Shown: positions 5,994 through 13,424 of the stretch, in pieces
How the letters are laid out: each line of letters starts with the position of its first letter
Position numbering within the stretch: the stretch's first letter is position 1
Assembly: GCA_035267815.1 (NCBI GenBank)
Contig: DATFLK010000043.1
Coordinates: forward strand, 1-16,991
Source: DATFLK01 sp035267815
Lineage (GTDB): Bacteria; Pseudomonadota; Zetaproteobacteria; Mariprofundales; Mariprofundaceae
Length of the DNA: 16,991 nucleotides
Reading direction: 5' to 3'
The notes under the pieces: generated by a model
Seen by the model: only the letters and a program-made list of their open reading frames with translations
Told to the model about the DNA's origin: nothing
The model's database searches: none
Program-made: the position numbers and the translations under genes

Positions 5994-8336
5994 ATGAACA
6001 GACATCTATATTTCGGGCTGCTCTGCCTGATGGCGTGCGCCATGGGTGGAAAAACAGCGGTGGCGCAGGGTCCGGCCACCATTCAGGGGTCGGTGCACGA
6101 TGCCATCGGCCATCCGCTTGCCGGCGCGACGGTGCGCCTCAAGGACGGGGCGGGAAAGGTGGTGGCCTCGGCGCGGAGCGATGCGCAGGGCCAATTCACC
6201 TTTTCCGGCCTGGCCTCCGGGGTCTATGTCGTCGAGGCCGACAGGAAGGGGTACCGGCAGAGCGTCCGGATTGCGAATCTTGCGACGCAGAGTACGGCAA
6301 GGCTGGATCTGGTACTGGCCGGCAGCCGGGCGCTGCAGATCCGGATGGCCGCCCGGCAGCGCCACTCCATGCCCAATGCCATCTCGGCCGCAACGGGCGG
6401 CAGCCTCTACCGGATCGGCAGAAAGAAGCTCGCCGCCTTGCCGCAGGGGCGGAACACGCCGATGGACAAGGTGATCCTGCGCGCCCCCGGAGTGGCGCAG
6501 GACTCCTACGGGCAGATCCATGTGCGCGGCGATCACGGCGATATCCAGTACCGTATCAACGACATCATGCTGCCCCGCAGCATGACCGGCTTCGGCCAGT
6601 CGCTGGATACCCGCTTCGCGCAGAGTATCGACCTGCTGACCGGAGTGCTGCCAGCGCAGTACGGCTACCGTACGGCCGGTGTCGTCGATATCCGGACAAG
6701 GAGCGGATCCTTCGAAAAGGTGGGACGTGTCGGTGTTATGGGCGGTAGTCACAACACGCGCAAGCTGTTCGGGGAGCTGGGCGGCAGCCGAGGGCGAGGC
6801 AACTACTATGTCACTGCCTCGTTCAACCGCAACGATCTGGGGCTCGAGAAGCCGACACCGGCCGCCAGCGTGCTGCACGACCGTGCCATCGAGCGCCACG
6901 GCTTTGCCTATCTCTCCTACATGCTTGGTGATACCGCCAAGCTGAGTCTGATCGGCGGCAGCGCCCGCAACGATTTCCAGATACCGGCCAACCCGGGCCA
7001 GACGGCGAGCTACAGCTACAGCGGTGTGACCACCTTCCCCTCCTCGCGTCTGGACGAGAACCAGCATGAGGCGACACGCTACGGCATCCTTTCGCTGCAG
7101 CAGAGCCCGTCCAAAGGGTTGGATTACCAGGTCAGCCTCTTTTCGCGCTATTCGCAGGTGCGATTCTCGCCCGATCCGGTCGGCAGCCTAATCTATACCG
7201 GCGTAGCCTCGCGCATCCACCGCTCCCGGCTCTCCAGCGGCGTGCAGGCGGACGGCAGTTACCGGATGGGCGATCGCCATACGCTGCGCAGTGGCTTCTT
7301 CTATAGCCGCGAGCGTTCGATCAACGACAGCGATTCGCTGGTCTTTCCCGCCGCGGGCGGCGTCCAGACCGGTACGGTACCGTTCAGTATCATCGACAGC
7401 AGCCGCAAGATCTCGCAGCTCTATGGCGTCTACCTGCAGGACAGGTGGCGCCTGAACGGGCGCTGGACCCTCCATTACGGCGTGCGGGCCGACCGGGTGG
7501 ACTCCTACGTGGTTGCCGGACAGCTGAGTCCGCGTATCGGCCTAGTCTACCGGCCGCGCCCGTCCACCACGCTGCATATCGGCTATGCCCGCTATTTCAC
7601 ACCGCCACCGACGGCGCTGATCGCACCCACGACCATTGCCCGTTTCCGGAATACGACCAATGCCCCGTCCGGCAGCGGCAATGATCCGGTCAGGGCGCAG
7701 TCGTCGAACTACTTCGATGCCGGGGTATCGCAGCAGGTCACGCCCTGGCTGACGGTGGGCGTCGATGGCTACTACCGGCAGGTGAAGAACCTGCTCGATC
7801 AGGGCCAGTTCGGTTCGGCCATGCTCTTCACTCCCTTCAACTACCGGAGTGGCAGGATCTACGGTGTCGAGCTGACCGCCGCCTGGCATCGTGACGAGTT
7901 CTCGGGTTACCTGAATCTGGCCCGGACCACGGCGCTGGGCAGGGAGATCATCTCGAGCCAGTATAACTTCGATCCGGCCGAGCTTCGCTATATCGCCACG
8001 CACTGGATCCATCTGGATCACGACCAGCGGTTGACTGGTTCCGGCGGCATCGCCTGGCAGAGACAGGGAACGACGCTGAGCCTCGATGCCATCTACGGCA
8101 GTGGTCTGCGACGCGGCTTCGCCAATACCGGCAGCCTCTCGCCCTATCTCACCTTCAATGTCTCGCTGCTTCACCGATCCCGTACCACGCCGCTCGGCCC
8201 TGTCGAGGCGCGACTGAGTGTGATCAATATGTTCGACAAGACCTATCTGCTGCGCGACGGCACCGGGGTCGGCGTCGGCGCACCGCAATACGGTCCGCGG
8301 CGGGCTTTCTACGTCGCGGTCAGCCGAATCTTCTGA
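5994..8336 (+). CDS. TonB-dependent outer-membrane receptor with N-terminal carboxypeptidase-regulatory-like domain
   Basis: Outer-membrane transporter of 780 residues. The frame is open from 5916, but the ATG at 5994 has GGGGA 6 nt upstream and begins a good signal peptide (residues 1-25, ending TAVAQ). Residues 27-108 form a carboxypeptidase-regulatory-like β-sandwich (IQGSVHDAIGHPLAGATVRL, then GQFTFSGLASGVYVVEADRKGY), seen in a subset of TonB receptors. The plug follows at about 133-238 (LPQGRNTPMDKVILRAPGV, QIHVRGDHGDIQYRINDI, LPAQYGYRTAGVVDIRTRSG), then a 22-strand-type β-barrel. The C-terminus YGPRRAFYVAVSRIF ends in the Phe expected for outer-membrane insertion. The domain order and the lack of recognisable siderophore or cobalamin motifs leave the substrate open. 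exbB begins 26 bp downstream, so the receptor is made together with its own energising complex; metal control is possible through the operator at 5486-5516. I could not locate a clear TonB box. Confidence 0.93.
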   Translation: MNRHLYFGLLCLMACAMGGKTAVAQGPATIQGSVHDAIGHPLAGATVRLKDGAGKVVASARSDAQGQFTFSGLASGVYVVEADRKGYRQSVRIANLATQSTARLDLVLAGSRALQIRMAARQRHSMPNAISAATGGSLYRIGRKKLAALPQGRNTPMDKVILRAPGVAQDSYGQIHVRGDHGDIQYRINDIMLPRSMTGFGQSLDTRFAQSIDLLTGVLPAQYGYRTAGVVDIRTRSGSFEKVGRVGVMGGSHNTRKLFGELGGSRGRGNYYVTASFNRNDLGLEKPTPAASVLHDRAIERHGFAYLSYMLGDTAKLSLIGGSARNDFQIPANPGQTASYSYSGVTTFPSSRLDENQHEATRYGILSLQQSPSKGLDYQVSLFSRYSQVRFSPDPVGSLIYTGVASRIHRSRLSSGVQADGSYRMGDRHTLRSGFFYSRERSINDSDSLVFPAAGGVQTGTVPFSIIDSSRKISQLYGVYLQDRWRLNGRWTLHYGVRADRVDSYVVAGQLSPRIGLVYRPRPSTTLHIGYARYFTPPPTALIAPTTIARFRNTTNAPSGSGNDPVRAQSSNYFDAGVSQQVTPWLTVGVDGYYRQVKNLLDQGQFGSAMLFTPFNYRSGRIYGVELTAAWHRDEFSGYLNLARTTALGREIISSQYNFDPAELRYIATHWIHLDHDQRLTGSGGIAWQRQGTTLSLDAIYGSGLRRGFANTGSLSPYLTFNVSLLHRSRTTPLGPVEARLSVINMFDKTYLLRDGTGVGVGAPQYGPRRAFYVAVSRIF

Positions 8337-8362
8337 TCAAAAAGAGAACAAAGGAGAGAAAC

Positions 8363-9013
8363 ATGATACCGATTCTTCATACTTGGATGGACATCCTGCT
8401 GCTGGGAGGAGTCATGATGTTGCCGCTATCGTTACTGGCGGTAGTGGCCCTAGCCATTTTGATCGAGAAGGGGGTGGTCTACGGGCGAGCCACCCGGATG
8501 TCGGACGAGACCCGGATGCTGATCGAAACCTACGACTTCTCATGGGAAGAGCTGGAGCGGCGACTCTCGTCGCTGGGTGGTGGGCATTATATCGGTCGCT
8601 TCCTGCACTTGATCGTGGAGCATCGCCAGCGGCCGGTATGGTGGATCGAATCGCGCGCCGTCGACGAGGGCAAGGTGATCGAGACGTCGCTCTCCCGGCG
8701 GTTGTGGCTGTTGGAGACGATCGTGACCGCTGCGCCCCTGATGGGGCTGGTCGGCACCATCGGCGGGATGATGCACTCCTTCCATCTGATCGGTGCCAAT
8801 GGGTTGGTCAACCCGACCGGCGTCACGGGTGGGGTGGCGCAGGCATTGATCGCCACGGCGCTGGGCCTCGTCATCGCCCTGATCGCGCTGTTCGGATTCA
8901 ACTTCTTCTCGAAGCTGCAGTCGCAGACGCTGGATGAGATGGAGCGCCTCGGCACGCGGCTGATCGATCAAATCCGTATCGACCGGCAGGAGACTCCCCG
9001 TGAAACTGAATAG
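8363..9013 (+). CDS. exbB: ExbB (MotA/TolQ/ExbB proton channel family)
   Basis: Inner-membrane proton-channel subunit of the TonB energy-transducing complex, 216 residues. The start is well supported by AGGAGAG (8351-8357) 5 nt before the ATG. Three membrane segments are visible at about 10-35, 115-140 and 155-180. The family core is TAAPLMGLVGTIGGMMHSFH, followed by VTGGVAQALIATALGLVIALIALFGFNFF, which is the typical MotA_ExbB domain. A large cytoplasmic loop (36-114) separates the first and second segments, as in ExbB and TolQ. TolQ is ruled out as the better label because the next genes are exbD and a tonB, not tolR/tolA. The last 14 bp overlap exbD. It is the second of four genes in the receptor-exbB-exbD-tonB run. 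Confidence 0.93.
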   Translation: MIPILHTWMDILLLGGVMMLPLSLLAVVALAILIEKGVVYGRATRMSDETRMLIETYDFSWEELERRLSSLGGGHYIGRFLHLIVEHRQRPVWWIESRAVDEGKVIETSLSRRLWLLETIVTAAPLMGLVGTIGGMMHSFHLIGANGLVNPTGVTGGVAQALIATALGLVIALIALFGFNFFSKLQSQTLDEMERLGTRLIDQIRIDRQETPRETE

Positions 9014-9398
9014 GGCGAGGGGCTATCGCAAGGGGCGCATCGAGATCATTCCGATGATCGACGTGATGTTCTTTCTTCTGGCTACCTTCATGCTGGCGTC
9101 GCTGTCGATGCAGAACCTCCATTCACTGCGGGTCGATCTGCCGCAGGGCAAGGCGGAGCAGCTGAAGCGGCCGTTGCCGGTGACGCTGACCGTGACGCAC
9201 GACAGCCGGATTCTTATCAATAGTCAGCCGGTGACGCTTGATACGCTGGCCGGTGCACTCCGCTCCCGGGGCGAGTCGCAGCACTCCGTGGTGGTGTCGG
9301 CCGATGCGGCCGCGCCGCAGGGGCTTGTGGTCCAGGCGATGCTGCGGGCGCGCCAGGCCGGGGTCGAACATTTCCTGATCGCGGTCAGGCATGACTAG
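9000..9398 (+). CDS. exbD: ExbD biopolymer transport protein
   Basis: Second subunit of the ExbB-ExbD motor, 132 residues with one N-terminal membrane helix (about 17-37) and a periplasmic domain. The conserved proton-path aspartate is D21 in IIPMIDVMFFLLATFML, the strongest signature of the ExbD/TolR family. The periplasmic part has the usual VDLPQG after the helix and VVVSADAAAPQGLVVQAMLRARQAGVEHF near the end. The start codon is GTG at 9000, overlapping exbB by 14 bp, and the stop overlaps tonB by 8 bp, so the three genes are probably translationally coupled. The gene belongs to the receptor locus rather than a general tol-pal cluster. Confidence 0.93.
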   Translation: MKLNRARGYRKGRIEIIPMIDVMFFLLATFMLASLSMQNLHSLRVDLPQGKAEQLKRPLPVTLTVTHDSRILINSQPVTLDTLAGALRSRGESQHSVVVSADAAAPQGLVVQAMLRARQAGVEHFLIAVRHD

Positions 9399-10041
9399 CG
9401 GCGTGCTTGCCGCCACGCGCCTGAGGCGGCGGGAACGGACTCTGTTCCTTTGGTCCGTGGTGGTGGCGGTGGCGGTGTGGATCGGGATTGCCCTGCTCTT
9501 CGTCGCTGCGGTGGCGGAGCAGCCGGCGGTACTCGCCGTACCGGCCAGGGTTGATGCGCGGCTGGTCGAGCTTCCGCCGCCTGCGACGCCGCAGGTGCAG
9601 CAGCGCAAGCGACCGGTTCGTCATGTACCTCCGAAACCAAAATCGAAACCGAAAGCCAGGAGAACCGACACGGAGAGGCCCAAGCCACATCGGCCGGCCG
9701 CCAGAGCAAAGCCGACCCCGGCTCCTGCCGCCCCTCCCGCGCATGCCGCAAGGCATCCGGCGGCGCATGAGGTGATGGGTGCAAGGGCGGTCTACAGCCC
9801 TCTGCCCCGCATCCCCGAGACGCTGCGCGACCGAGCCATGCAGGAGGAGGCAGTGGCGCGATTGAATATCCACCGGGACGGGACGGTGACGGCGGAGCTG
9901 GTCCGCCCGACCCTCAGTCCGGTCATCAACCGGATTATTTTGGAGACCCTGAACCGCTGGATGTTCTACCCGGCGATCGATCACGGCAGGCCGGTGGCAT
10001 CGGTACAGGAGATTCGCGTCGAGGTGCATGTCGGCGATTAG
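9391..10041 (+). CDS. tonB: TonB energy transducer
   Basis: Periplasm-spanning protein that couples the ExbB/ExbD motor to the receptor, 216 residues. A basic N-terminus (RLRRRER) is followed by one membrane anchor at about 18-43. A Pro/Lys/Arg-rich spacer at about 60-126 (PPKPKSKPKARR and similar) would cross the periplasm. The C-terminal domain at about 135-214 (YSPLPRIPETLRDRAMQEEA, VARLNIHRDGTV, NRWMFYPAIDHGRPVASVQEIRV) matches the TonB_C fold. The gene overlaps exbD by 8 bp and ends the locus. Because receptor, motor and transducer are encoded together, this TonB is likely dedicated to the adjacent receptor. The spacer is fairly short and unusually rich in His near its end (PPAHAARHPAAHE). 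Confidence 0.92.
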   Translation: MTSGVLAATRLRRRERTLFLWSVVVAVAVWIGIALLFVAAVAEQPAVLAVPARVDARLVELPPPATPQVQQRKRPVRHVPPKPKSKPKARRTDTERPKPHRPAARAKPTPAPAAPPAHAARHPAAHEVMGARAVYSPLPRIPETLRDRAMQEEAVARLNIHRDGTVTAELVRPTLSPVINRIILETLNRWMFYPAIDHGRPVASVQEIRVEVHVGD

Positions 10042-10063
10042 TTTACGGTGCGGCCGTCGGGGC

Positions 10064-10091
10064 TTGGCAGGCCTTCGGCAGACCGTATAGT
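10064..10091 (+). promoter_or_regulatory. Sigma-70-type promoter of uppP
   Basis: TTGGCA (10064-10069, five of six matches to TTGACA) is spaced by 16 bp from TATAGT (10086-10091, five of six matches to TATAAT). Initiation about 7 bp beyond the -10 box would fall at 10098-10099, the first base of the uppP ATG. The transcript would be leaderless, in keeping with the absence of a Shine-Dalgarno sequence. Confidence 0.6.
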
Positions 10092-10098
10092 GCCGGGC

Positions 10099-10914
10099 AT
10101 GATCCACCATATTGATACACTGCAGGCATTTGTCCTGGCGCTGGTGCAGGGGCTGACCGAGTTCCTGCCGATCTCCTCCTCGGCCCATCTGGCGCTGGTG
10201 CCGCTGCTCTCGGCCTGGCCCGATCAGGGGCTCGCTTTCGACTGCATGGTGCATTTGGGTACGTTGACGGCGGTCGTGCTCTATTTCTACCGCGACCTGG
10301 GCCGCATGGCTGCGGGTTTCGGGCGCACGCTGGCGGCGCGTTCGTGGCATGCCGATGCGGAGGGGCGGCTGGCGTGGTTGTTGCTGCTGGCCACCATCCC
10401 GGTCGGGCTGGCGGGGCTGGCGCTGAAGGATGTGGTGGAGCATCAGCTCCGCACCGTGACGGTGATCGCCTGGGCCTCGGTCGTCTTCGGGTTGCTGTTG
10501 TGGTGGGCGGACCGCTTCGGCCGCCGTATCCGGTCGGAGGGGGAGTGGACGCTGAAGGATGCCATGCTGGTCGGACTGGCGCAGGCTGTGGCGCTGATTC
10601 CCGGCACCTCCCGCTCCGGTATCACCATGACCGCCGCGCTGATGCTGGGCTATTCGAGGCAGGCGGCGGCGCGCTTCTCCTTCCTGCTTTCCATCCCGGT
10701 GATCGTGCTGGCCGGCGGTCTGAAACTGAAGGATTGGGTCGAACAGCCGGACCAGGCGGCGAATCTGCATGCCCTGCTGATCGGGTATGCGGTGTCGGCT
10801 GTTGCCGCCTACCTTTGCATCCATCTCTTTCTGCGTTTTCTCGAGCGCACGGGTATGCTGCCGTTTGTCCTCTACCGCGTGCTGCTGGGTGTCGGGCTGC
10901 TGGTGCTTGCGTAG
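10099..10914 (+). CDS. uppP: Undecaprenyl-diphosphate phosphatase UppP (BacA)
   Basis: Integral membrane phosphatase that recycles undecaprenyl pyrophosphate to the monophosphate carrier for peptidoglycan and other envelope polymers; overproduction of the family gives bacitracin resistance. The two active-site blocks are intact: QGLTEFLPISSSAHL (17-31) and PGTSRSGIT (168-176). The 271 residues are very hydrophobic with about eight membrane helices, the standard size. The frame is open from a GTG at 10048, but MIHHIDTLQAFVLALVQGLTE is the family-like N-terminus and a good promoter ends 8 bp before this ATG, so the start is at 10099. lgt begins 27 bp downstream and may be read on the same transcript. 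Confidence 0.95.
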   Translation: MIHHIDTLQAFVLALVQGLTEFLPISSSAHLALVPLLSAWPDQGLAFDCMVHLGTLTAVVLYFYRDLGRMAAGFGRTLAARSWHADAEGRLAWLLLLATIPVGLAGLALKDVVEHQLRTVTVIAWASVVFGLLLWWADRFGRRIRSEGEWTLKDAMLVGLAQAVALIPGTSRSGITMTAALMLGYSRQAAARFSFLLSIPVIVLAGGLKLKDWVEQPDQAANLHALLIGYAVSAVAAYLCIHLFLRFLERTGMLPFVLYRVLLGVGLLVLA

Positions 10915-10941
10915 CCCGCGGACATCCCGACAATAGCGGCG

Positions 10942-11742
10942 ATGCTGACCCACCCCGATTTCGATCCTGTTGCCATCCGGCTCGGCCCGGTGGCGATCCA
11001 CTGGTACGGGCTGATGTATGTCATCGGCTTCTTTCTGGCGCACGCGCTGACCAAGAAGCAGTTGGTCGAGCGGGGTGAGTGGAACATGCGCGTCTCGGCC
11101 GAACATTTCGAGGGGCTTTTTACCTGGTTGATCCTAGGTGTGATCCTCGGCGGGCGCATTGCCTATGTGCTCTTCTATAACCTCCCCTACTACATCCACC
11201 ATCCGCTGCATGTCTTCTATGTCTGGGAGGGCGGGATGTCCTTCCACGGCGGGCTGGCCGGGCCGATGGTGGCTGGATGGTGGTACTGTCGTCGGCACGG
11301 ACTGCCGTTCCTGATGCTGGCCGACTGCCTCTTCACGGTGGCGCCGATCGGCCTAGCGCTCGGGCGGTTGGGCAACTTCATCAACGGCGAGCTGTGGGGG
11401 CGCGTCACCGACGTGCCCTGGGCGATGGTCTTCTCCCGTGCCGGTCCGCTGCCGCGTCATCCCAGCCAGCTCTACGAGATGGCCCTGGAGGGAATTGCTC
11501 TGTTCTGCCTGCTCTGGTTCACCCGCAAGCGGCCGTGGCCGGAGGGGATGCGCGTTGGCGTCTTTCTGGTCGGCTATGCCGTCGCTCGCATCTTCTGTGA
11601 GCAGTTCCGCCAGCCGGATGCGCAGCTCGGTTTCCTGTTCGGTCCGATCACCATGGGGATGCTGCTCTCCTCGGTAATGCTGGTTGGCGGCGGGGTGTGG
11701 ATATGGTATCTCAACCGGAAGTCGCGCCTGCCGGACGCCTGA
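10942..11742 (+). CDS. lgt: Prolipoprotein diacylglyceryl transferase Lgt
   Basis: Inner-membrane enzyme that transfers diacylglycerol from phosphatidylglycerol to the lipobox cysteine of prolipoproteins, the first step of lipoprotein maturation. In 266 residues all family blocks are seen: IHWYGLMYVIGF (19-30), GGMSFHGGLAG (97-107), the signature GRLGNFINGELWGR (141-154), RHPSQLYE (172-179) and EQFRQPD (220-226). About seven membrane helices are present. The start ATG lacks a ribosome-binding site, but GACAAT (10929-10934) could serve as a -10 box giving a leaderless message; read-through from uppP is also plausible. The stop codon is part of a 10-bp sequence repeated at 12606-12615, on the far side of the pseudogene that follows. 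Confidence 0.96.
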   Translation: MLTHPDFDPVAIRLGPVAIHWYGLMYVIGFFLAHALTKKQLVERGEWNMRVSAEHFEGLFTWLILGVILGGRIAYVLFYNLPYYIHHPLHVFYVWEGGMSFHGGLAGPMVAGWWYCRRHGLPFLMLADCLFTVAPIGLALGRLGNFINGELWGRVTDVPWAMVFSRAGPLPRHPSQLYEMALEGIALFCLLWFTRKRPWPEGMRVGVFLVGYAVARIFCEQFRQPDAQLGFLFGPITMGMLLSSVMLVGGGVWIWYLNRKSRLPDA

Positions 11743-11749
11743 GGCGCGA
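11740..11749 (+). repeat. Direct repeat, copy 1 (contains the lgt stop codon)
   Basis: TGAGGCGCGA begins with the lgt stop codon and recurs at 12606-12615. Including the six bases before each copy (GACGCC versus GATGCT) the match is 14 of 16. The two copies bracket about 0.86 kb of lower-GC DNA that holds only a decayed gene, as expected for a segment inserted at the lgt 3' end. Confidence 0.45.
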
Positions 11750-11836
11750 TACTCATCACGACATCATGGGGGTAGCAATCGAGTCTGTCCTCCCATTGAT
11801 GTTTTAATTTGGCACATCTACTACCACTCAGCTCTC

Positions 11837-12563
11837 TCAGTATATCCTAGGAATCAACCGATAGCGCACGCGTCGTGCATAGTCTCGATAGCCCGGCAAC
11901 TCTTCCAGTAAAGTCTGGTCTTCAAGTGCGGTTCTAATCACCGTGATGATGAATGCCATCGCCGTAGGAATCAGTGTCCATGCCGAGCTCAGGGCAAGAA
12001 CAATACCGAACAGTGCAAGCATATTCCCGGCATAACCCGGATGTCGCACAAACCGGTACGGGCCACTGTCACATACCACATGCCCTCGATCCGTCTGAAT
12101 GCGCACCACGCTGGAGAAAAAAGCGGTTCTCTGCCAATGCCCATGCAGTGAAAGCGTATCCGAGCGCAGTCAAAATGAAGCCAATCACGCTGAGCCATAG
12201 TGGAAATTCGGGAGACCAGTTATAGCGGTGGTCCAGTCCCGCTACTATGACCATAGGAAACCCGACACTCATCACCATCAGTGGAGCAAGCACTTTGTCC
12301 CAGACTTTTTCGTTTTGGATACTTTCACTGTTTTGTCTTTCGGCCGTCAATACGGGATGTCGCTGTTCCGCCCACATGCGCCCACCGATAGCAGCGGCCA
12401 GAAACAGCATGGAATAGAGCTACGCCTGCCACCAGCCGAGGTCTCCACCGCATATCAATAAAATCAGTGAGATAAGGAGATACACCACAACCAACCTGAT
12501 CCACTGGCGAGGGGATACTGTTTCTTCACTAACCGCCTTTTCTGATACGTCATTCCACTTCAG
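11837..12563 (-). pseudogene. Disrupted isoprenylcysteine carboxyl methyltransferase-family (ICMT/PEMT-like) gene
   Basis: Three reading-frame pieces on the minus strand join into one membrane methyltransferase. The N-terminal piece ends ICGGDLGWWQA and meets TAG at 12422-12420, where relatives have Trp (WWQAW), so a TGG-to-TAG change is likely. The middle piece (LYSMLFLAAAIGGRMWAEQR, HPVLTAERQ and on to AENRFF) runs into a six-base A-run at 12117-12122 (T on the coding strand). One base too many shifts it out of frame. Removing one base restores FSSVVRIQTDRGHVV followed by the diagnostic CDSGPYRFVRHPGYAGN, then LEDQTLLEELPGYRDYARRV and stop at 11837. Members of the family are S-adenosylmethionine-dependent methyltransferases with about five membrane helices. 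With two independent lesions the gene is probably dead, although the homopolymer could hide a sequencing error. The N-terminal boundary is uncertain. Composition is AT-richer than the neighbours (about 42 % GC in a sampled line). Confidence 0.85.
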
Positions 12564-12605
12564 ATCAGGCCGGACGGGTGGACAACTTGCGCATCCTTGG
12601 ATGCT

Positions 12606-12615
12606 TGAGGCGCGA
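12606..12615 (+). repeat. Direct repeat, copy 2 (upstream of xthA)
   Basis: TGAGGCGCGA is identical to the sequence at the lgt stop codon (11740-11749). The preceding codons GAT GCT would encode Asp-Ala, the same two residues as the GAC GCC that end lgt, so this could be a diverged copy of the lgt 3' end left by insertion of the intervening pseudogene segment. Confidence 0.4.
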
Positions 12616-12639
12616 CGTTTACCGCGCCATGATTGGCCT

Positions 12640-13404
12640 ATGAAAATTGTCTCCTGGAACGTCAATTCGCTAAATGTGCGCCTGCCGCATGTGCTGGAGT
12701 TTCTGCAACTGTATAAGCCCGATGTGCTGGCCCTGCAGGAGACGAAGTTGCCGGACGAGCGCTTCCCGGCCGATGAAATCAGAGAGAGTGGCTACCATGT
12801 CTGCTTCTCCGGCCAGAAAACCTATAACGGTGTGGCCATCCTTAGCCGCGCGGAGCCCACTGATGTCGTGACCGGCATTCCCGGACTGGACGATCCGCAG
12901 CGTCGCCTGATCGCGGCCACGGTGGATGGCGTGCGCATCATCAACGCCTATATCCCCAACGGCCAGGAGGTCGGCTCCAAGAAGTACGCCTATAAGTTCG
13001 AGTGGCTGACCGCGTTCCACGATTATCTGAAGGCCGAGTCGGCGAGTCGCGAGCGGCTGGTGGTGCTGGGTGATTTCAATATCGCACCGGCCGATATCGA
13101 TGTGCACGACCCCAAGCGTTGGCACGGCAAGATCATGTGCTCCGATGCCGAGCGGGAGGCCTTTGCCAATATATTGAGCATTGGGTTCTCCGATACGGTT
13201 CGCGAATTGTATCCCGACGAGGGGATGTTCACTTGGTGGGATTATCGCTTGAACGCCTTCCCGCGTGGCTGGGGACTGCGTATTGATCATATCCTAGCCA
13301 ACTCCGGGATGCAGGCAGCCCAAGCCGGAGTCGAGTTGGGGATGCGCGACCGGGAGCGTCCCTCCGACCATGCGCCCGTCTGGGTGGAGTTCCTCGCGGA
13401 ATAG
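12640..13404 (+). CDS. xthA: Exodeoxyribonuclease III (XthA-type AP endonuclease)
   Basis: Mg2+-dependent 3'-5' exonuclease and apurinic/apyrimidinic endonuclease of base-excision repair, 254 residues in the endonuclease/exonuclease/phosphatase fold. Active-site residues are all present: N7 in WNVNSLNVR, E34 in LQETKL, Y104 in YIPNG, D145 and N147 in GDFNIAP, D216 in LRIDHIL and H244 in SDHAPV. TWWDYR (198-203) is the DNA-contacting block typical of ExoIII. The frame is open from an ATG at 12601, but MKIVSWNVNSLN is the canonical N-terminus, so the start is at 12640. No Shine-Dalgarno is visible; TTGAGG (12605-12610), 18 bp and CATGAT (12629-12634) could form a weak promoter giving a leaderless message. 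The inverted repeat GGCGCG/CGCGCC (12609-12614, 12623-12628) lies in the same stretch. GC content is high again, as in the core genes. Confidence 0.95.
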   Translation: MKIVSWNVNSLNVRLPHVLEFLQLYKPDVLALQETKLPDERFPADEIRESGYHVCFSGQKTYNGVAILSRAEPTDVVTGIPGLDDPQRRLIAATVDGVRIINAYIPNGQEVGSKKYAYKFEWLTAFHDYLKAESASRERLVVLGDFNIAPADIDVHDPKRWHGKIMCSDAEREAFANILSIGFSDTVRELYPDEGMFTWWDYRLNAFPRGWGLRIDHILANSGMQAAQAGVELGMRDRERPSDHAPVWVEFLAE

Positions 13405-13424
13405 CGGGAAGGAATTGTAGTACT

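Noticed and set aside
6006..7067. A 353-codon minus-strand frame antisense to the receptor
   Set aside because: The receptor frame has clear plug and barrel signatures; the antisense product has no recognisable motif.
9385..11106. A 573-codon open frame on the minus strand across tonB, uppP and lgt
   Set aside because: It lies antisense to three well-recognised genes, is composed mostly of Arg/His/Gln/Pro with no domain pattern, and is the usual by-product of GC-rich codon use on the opposite strand.
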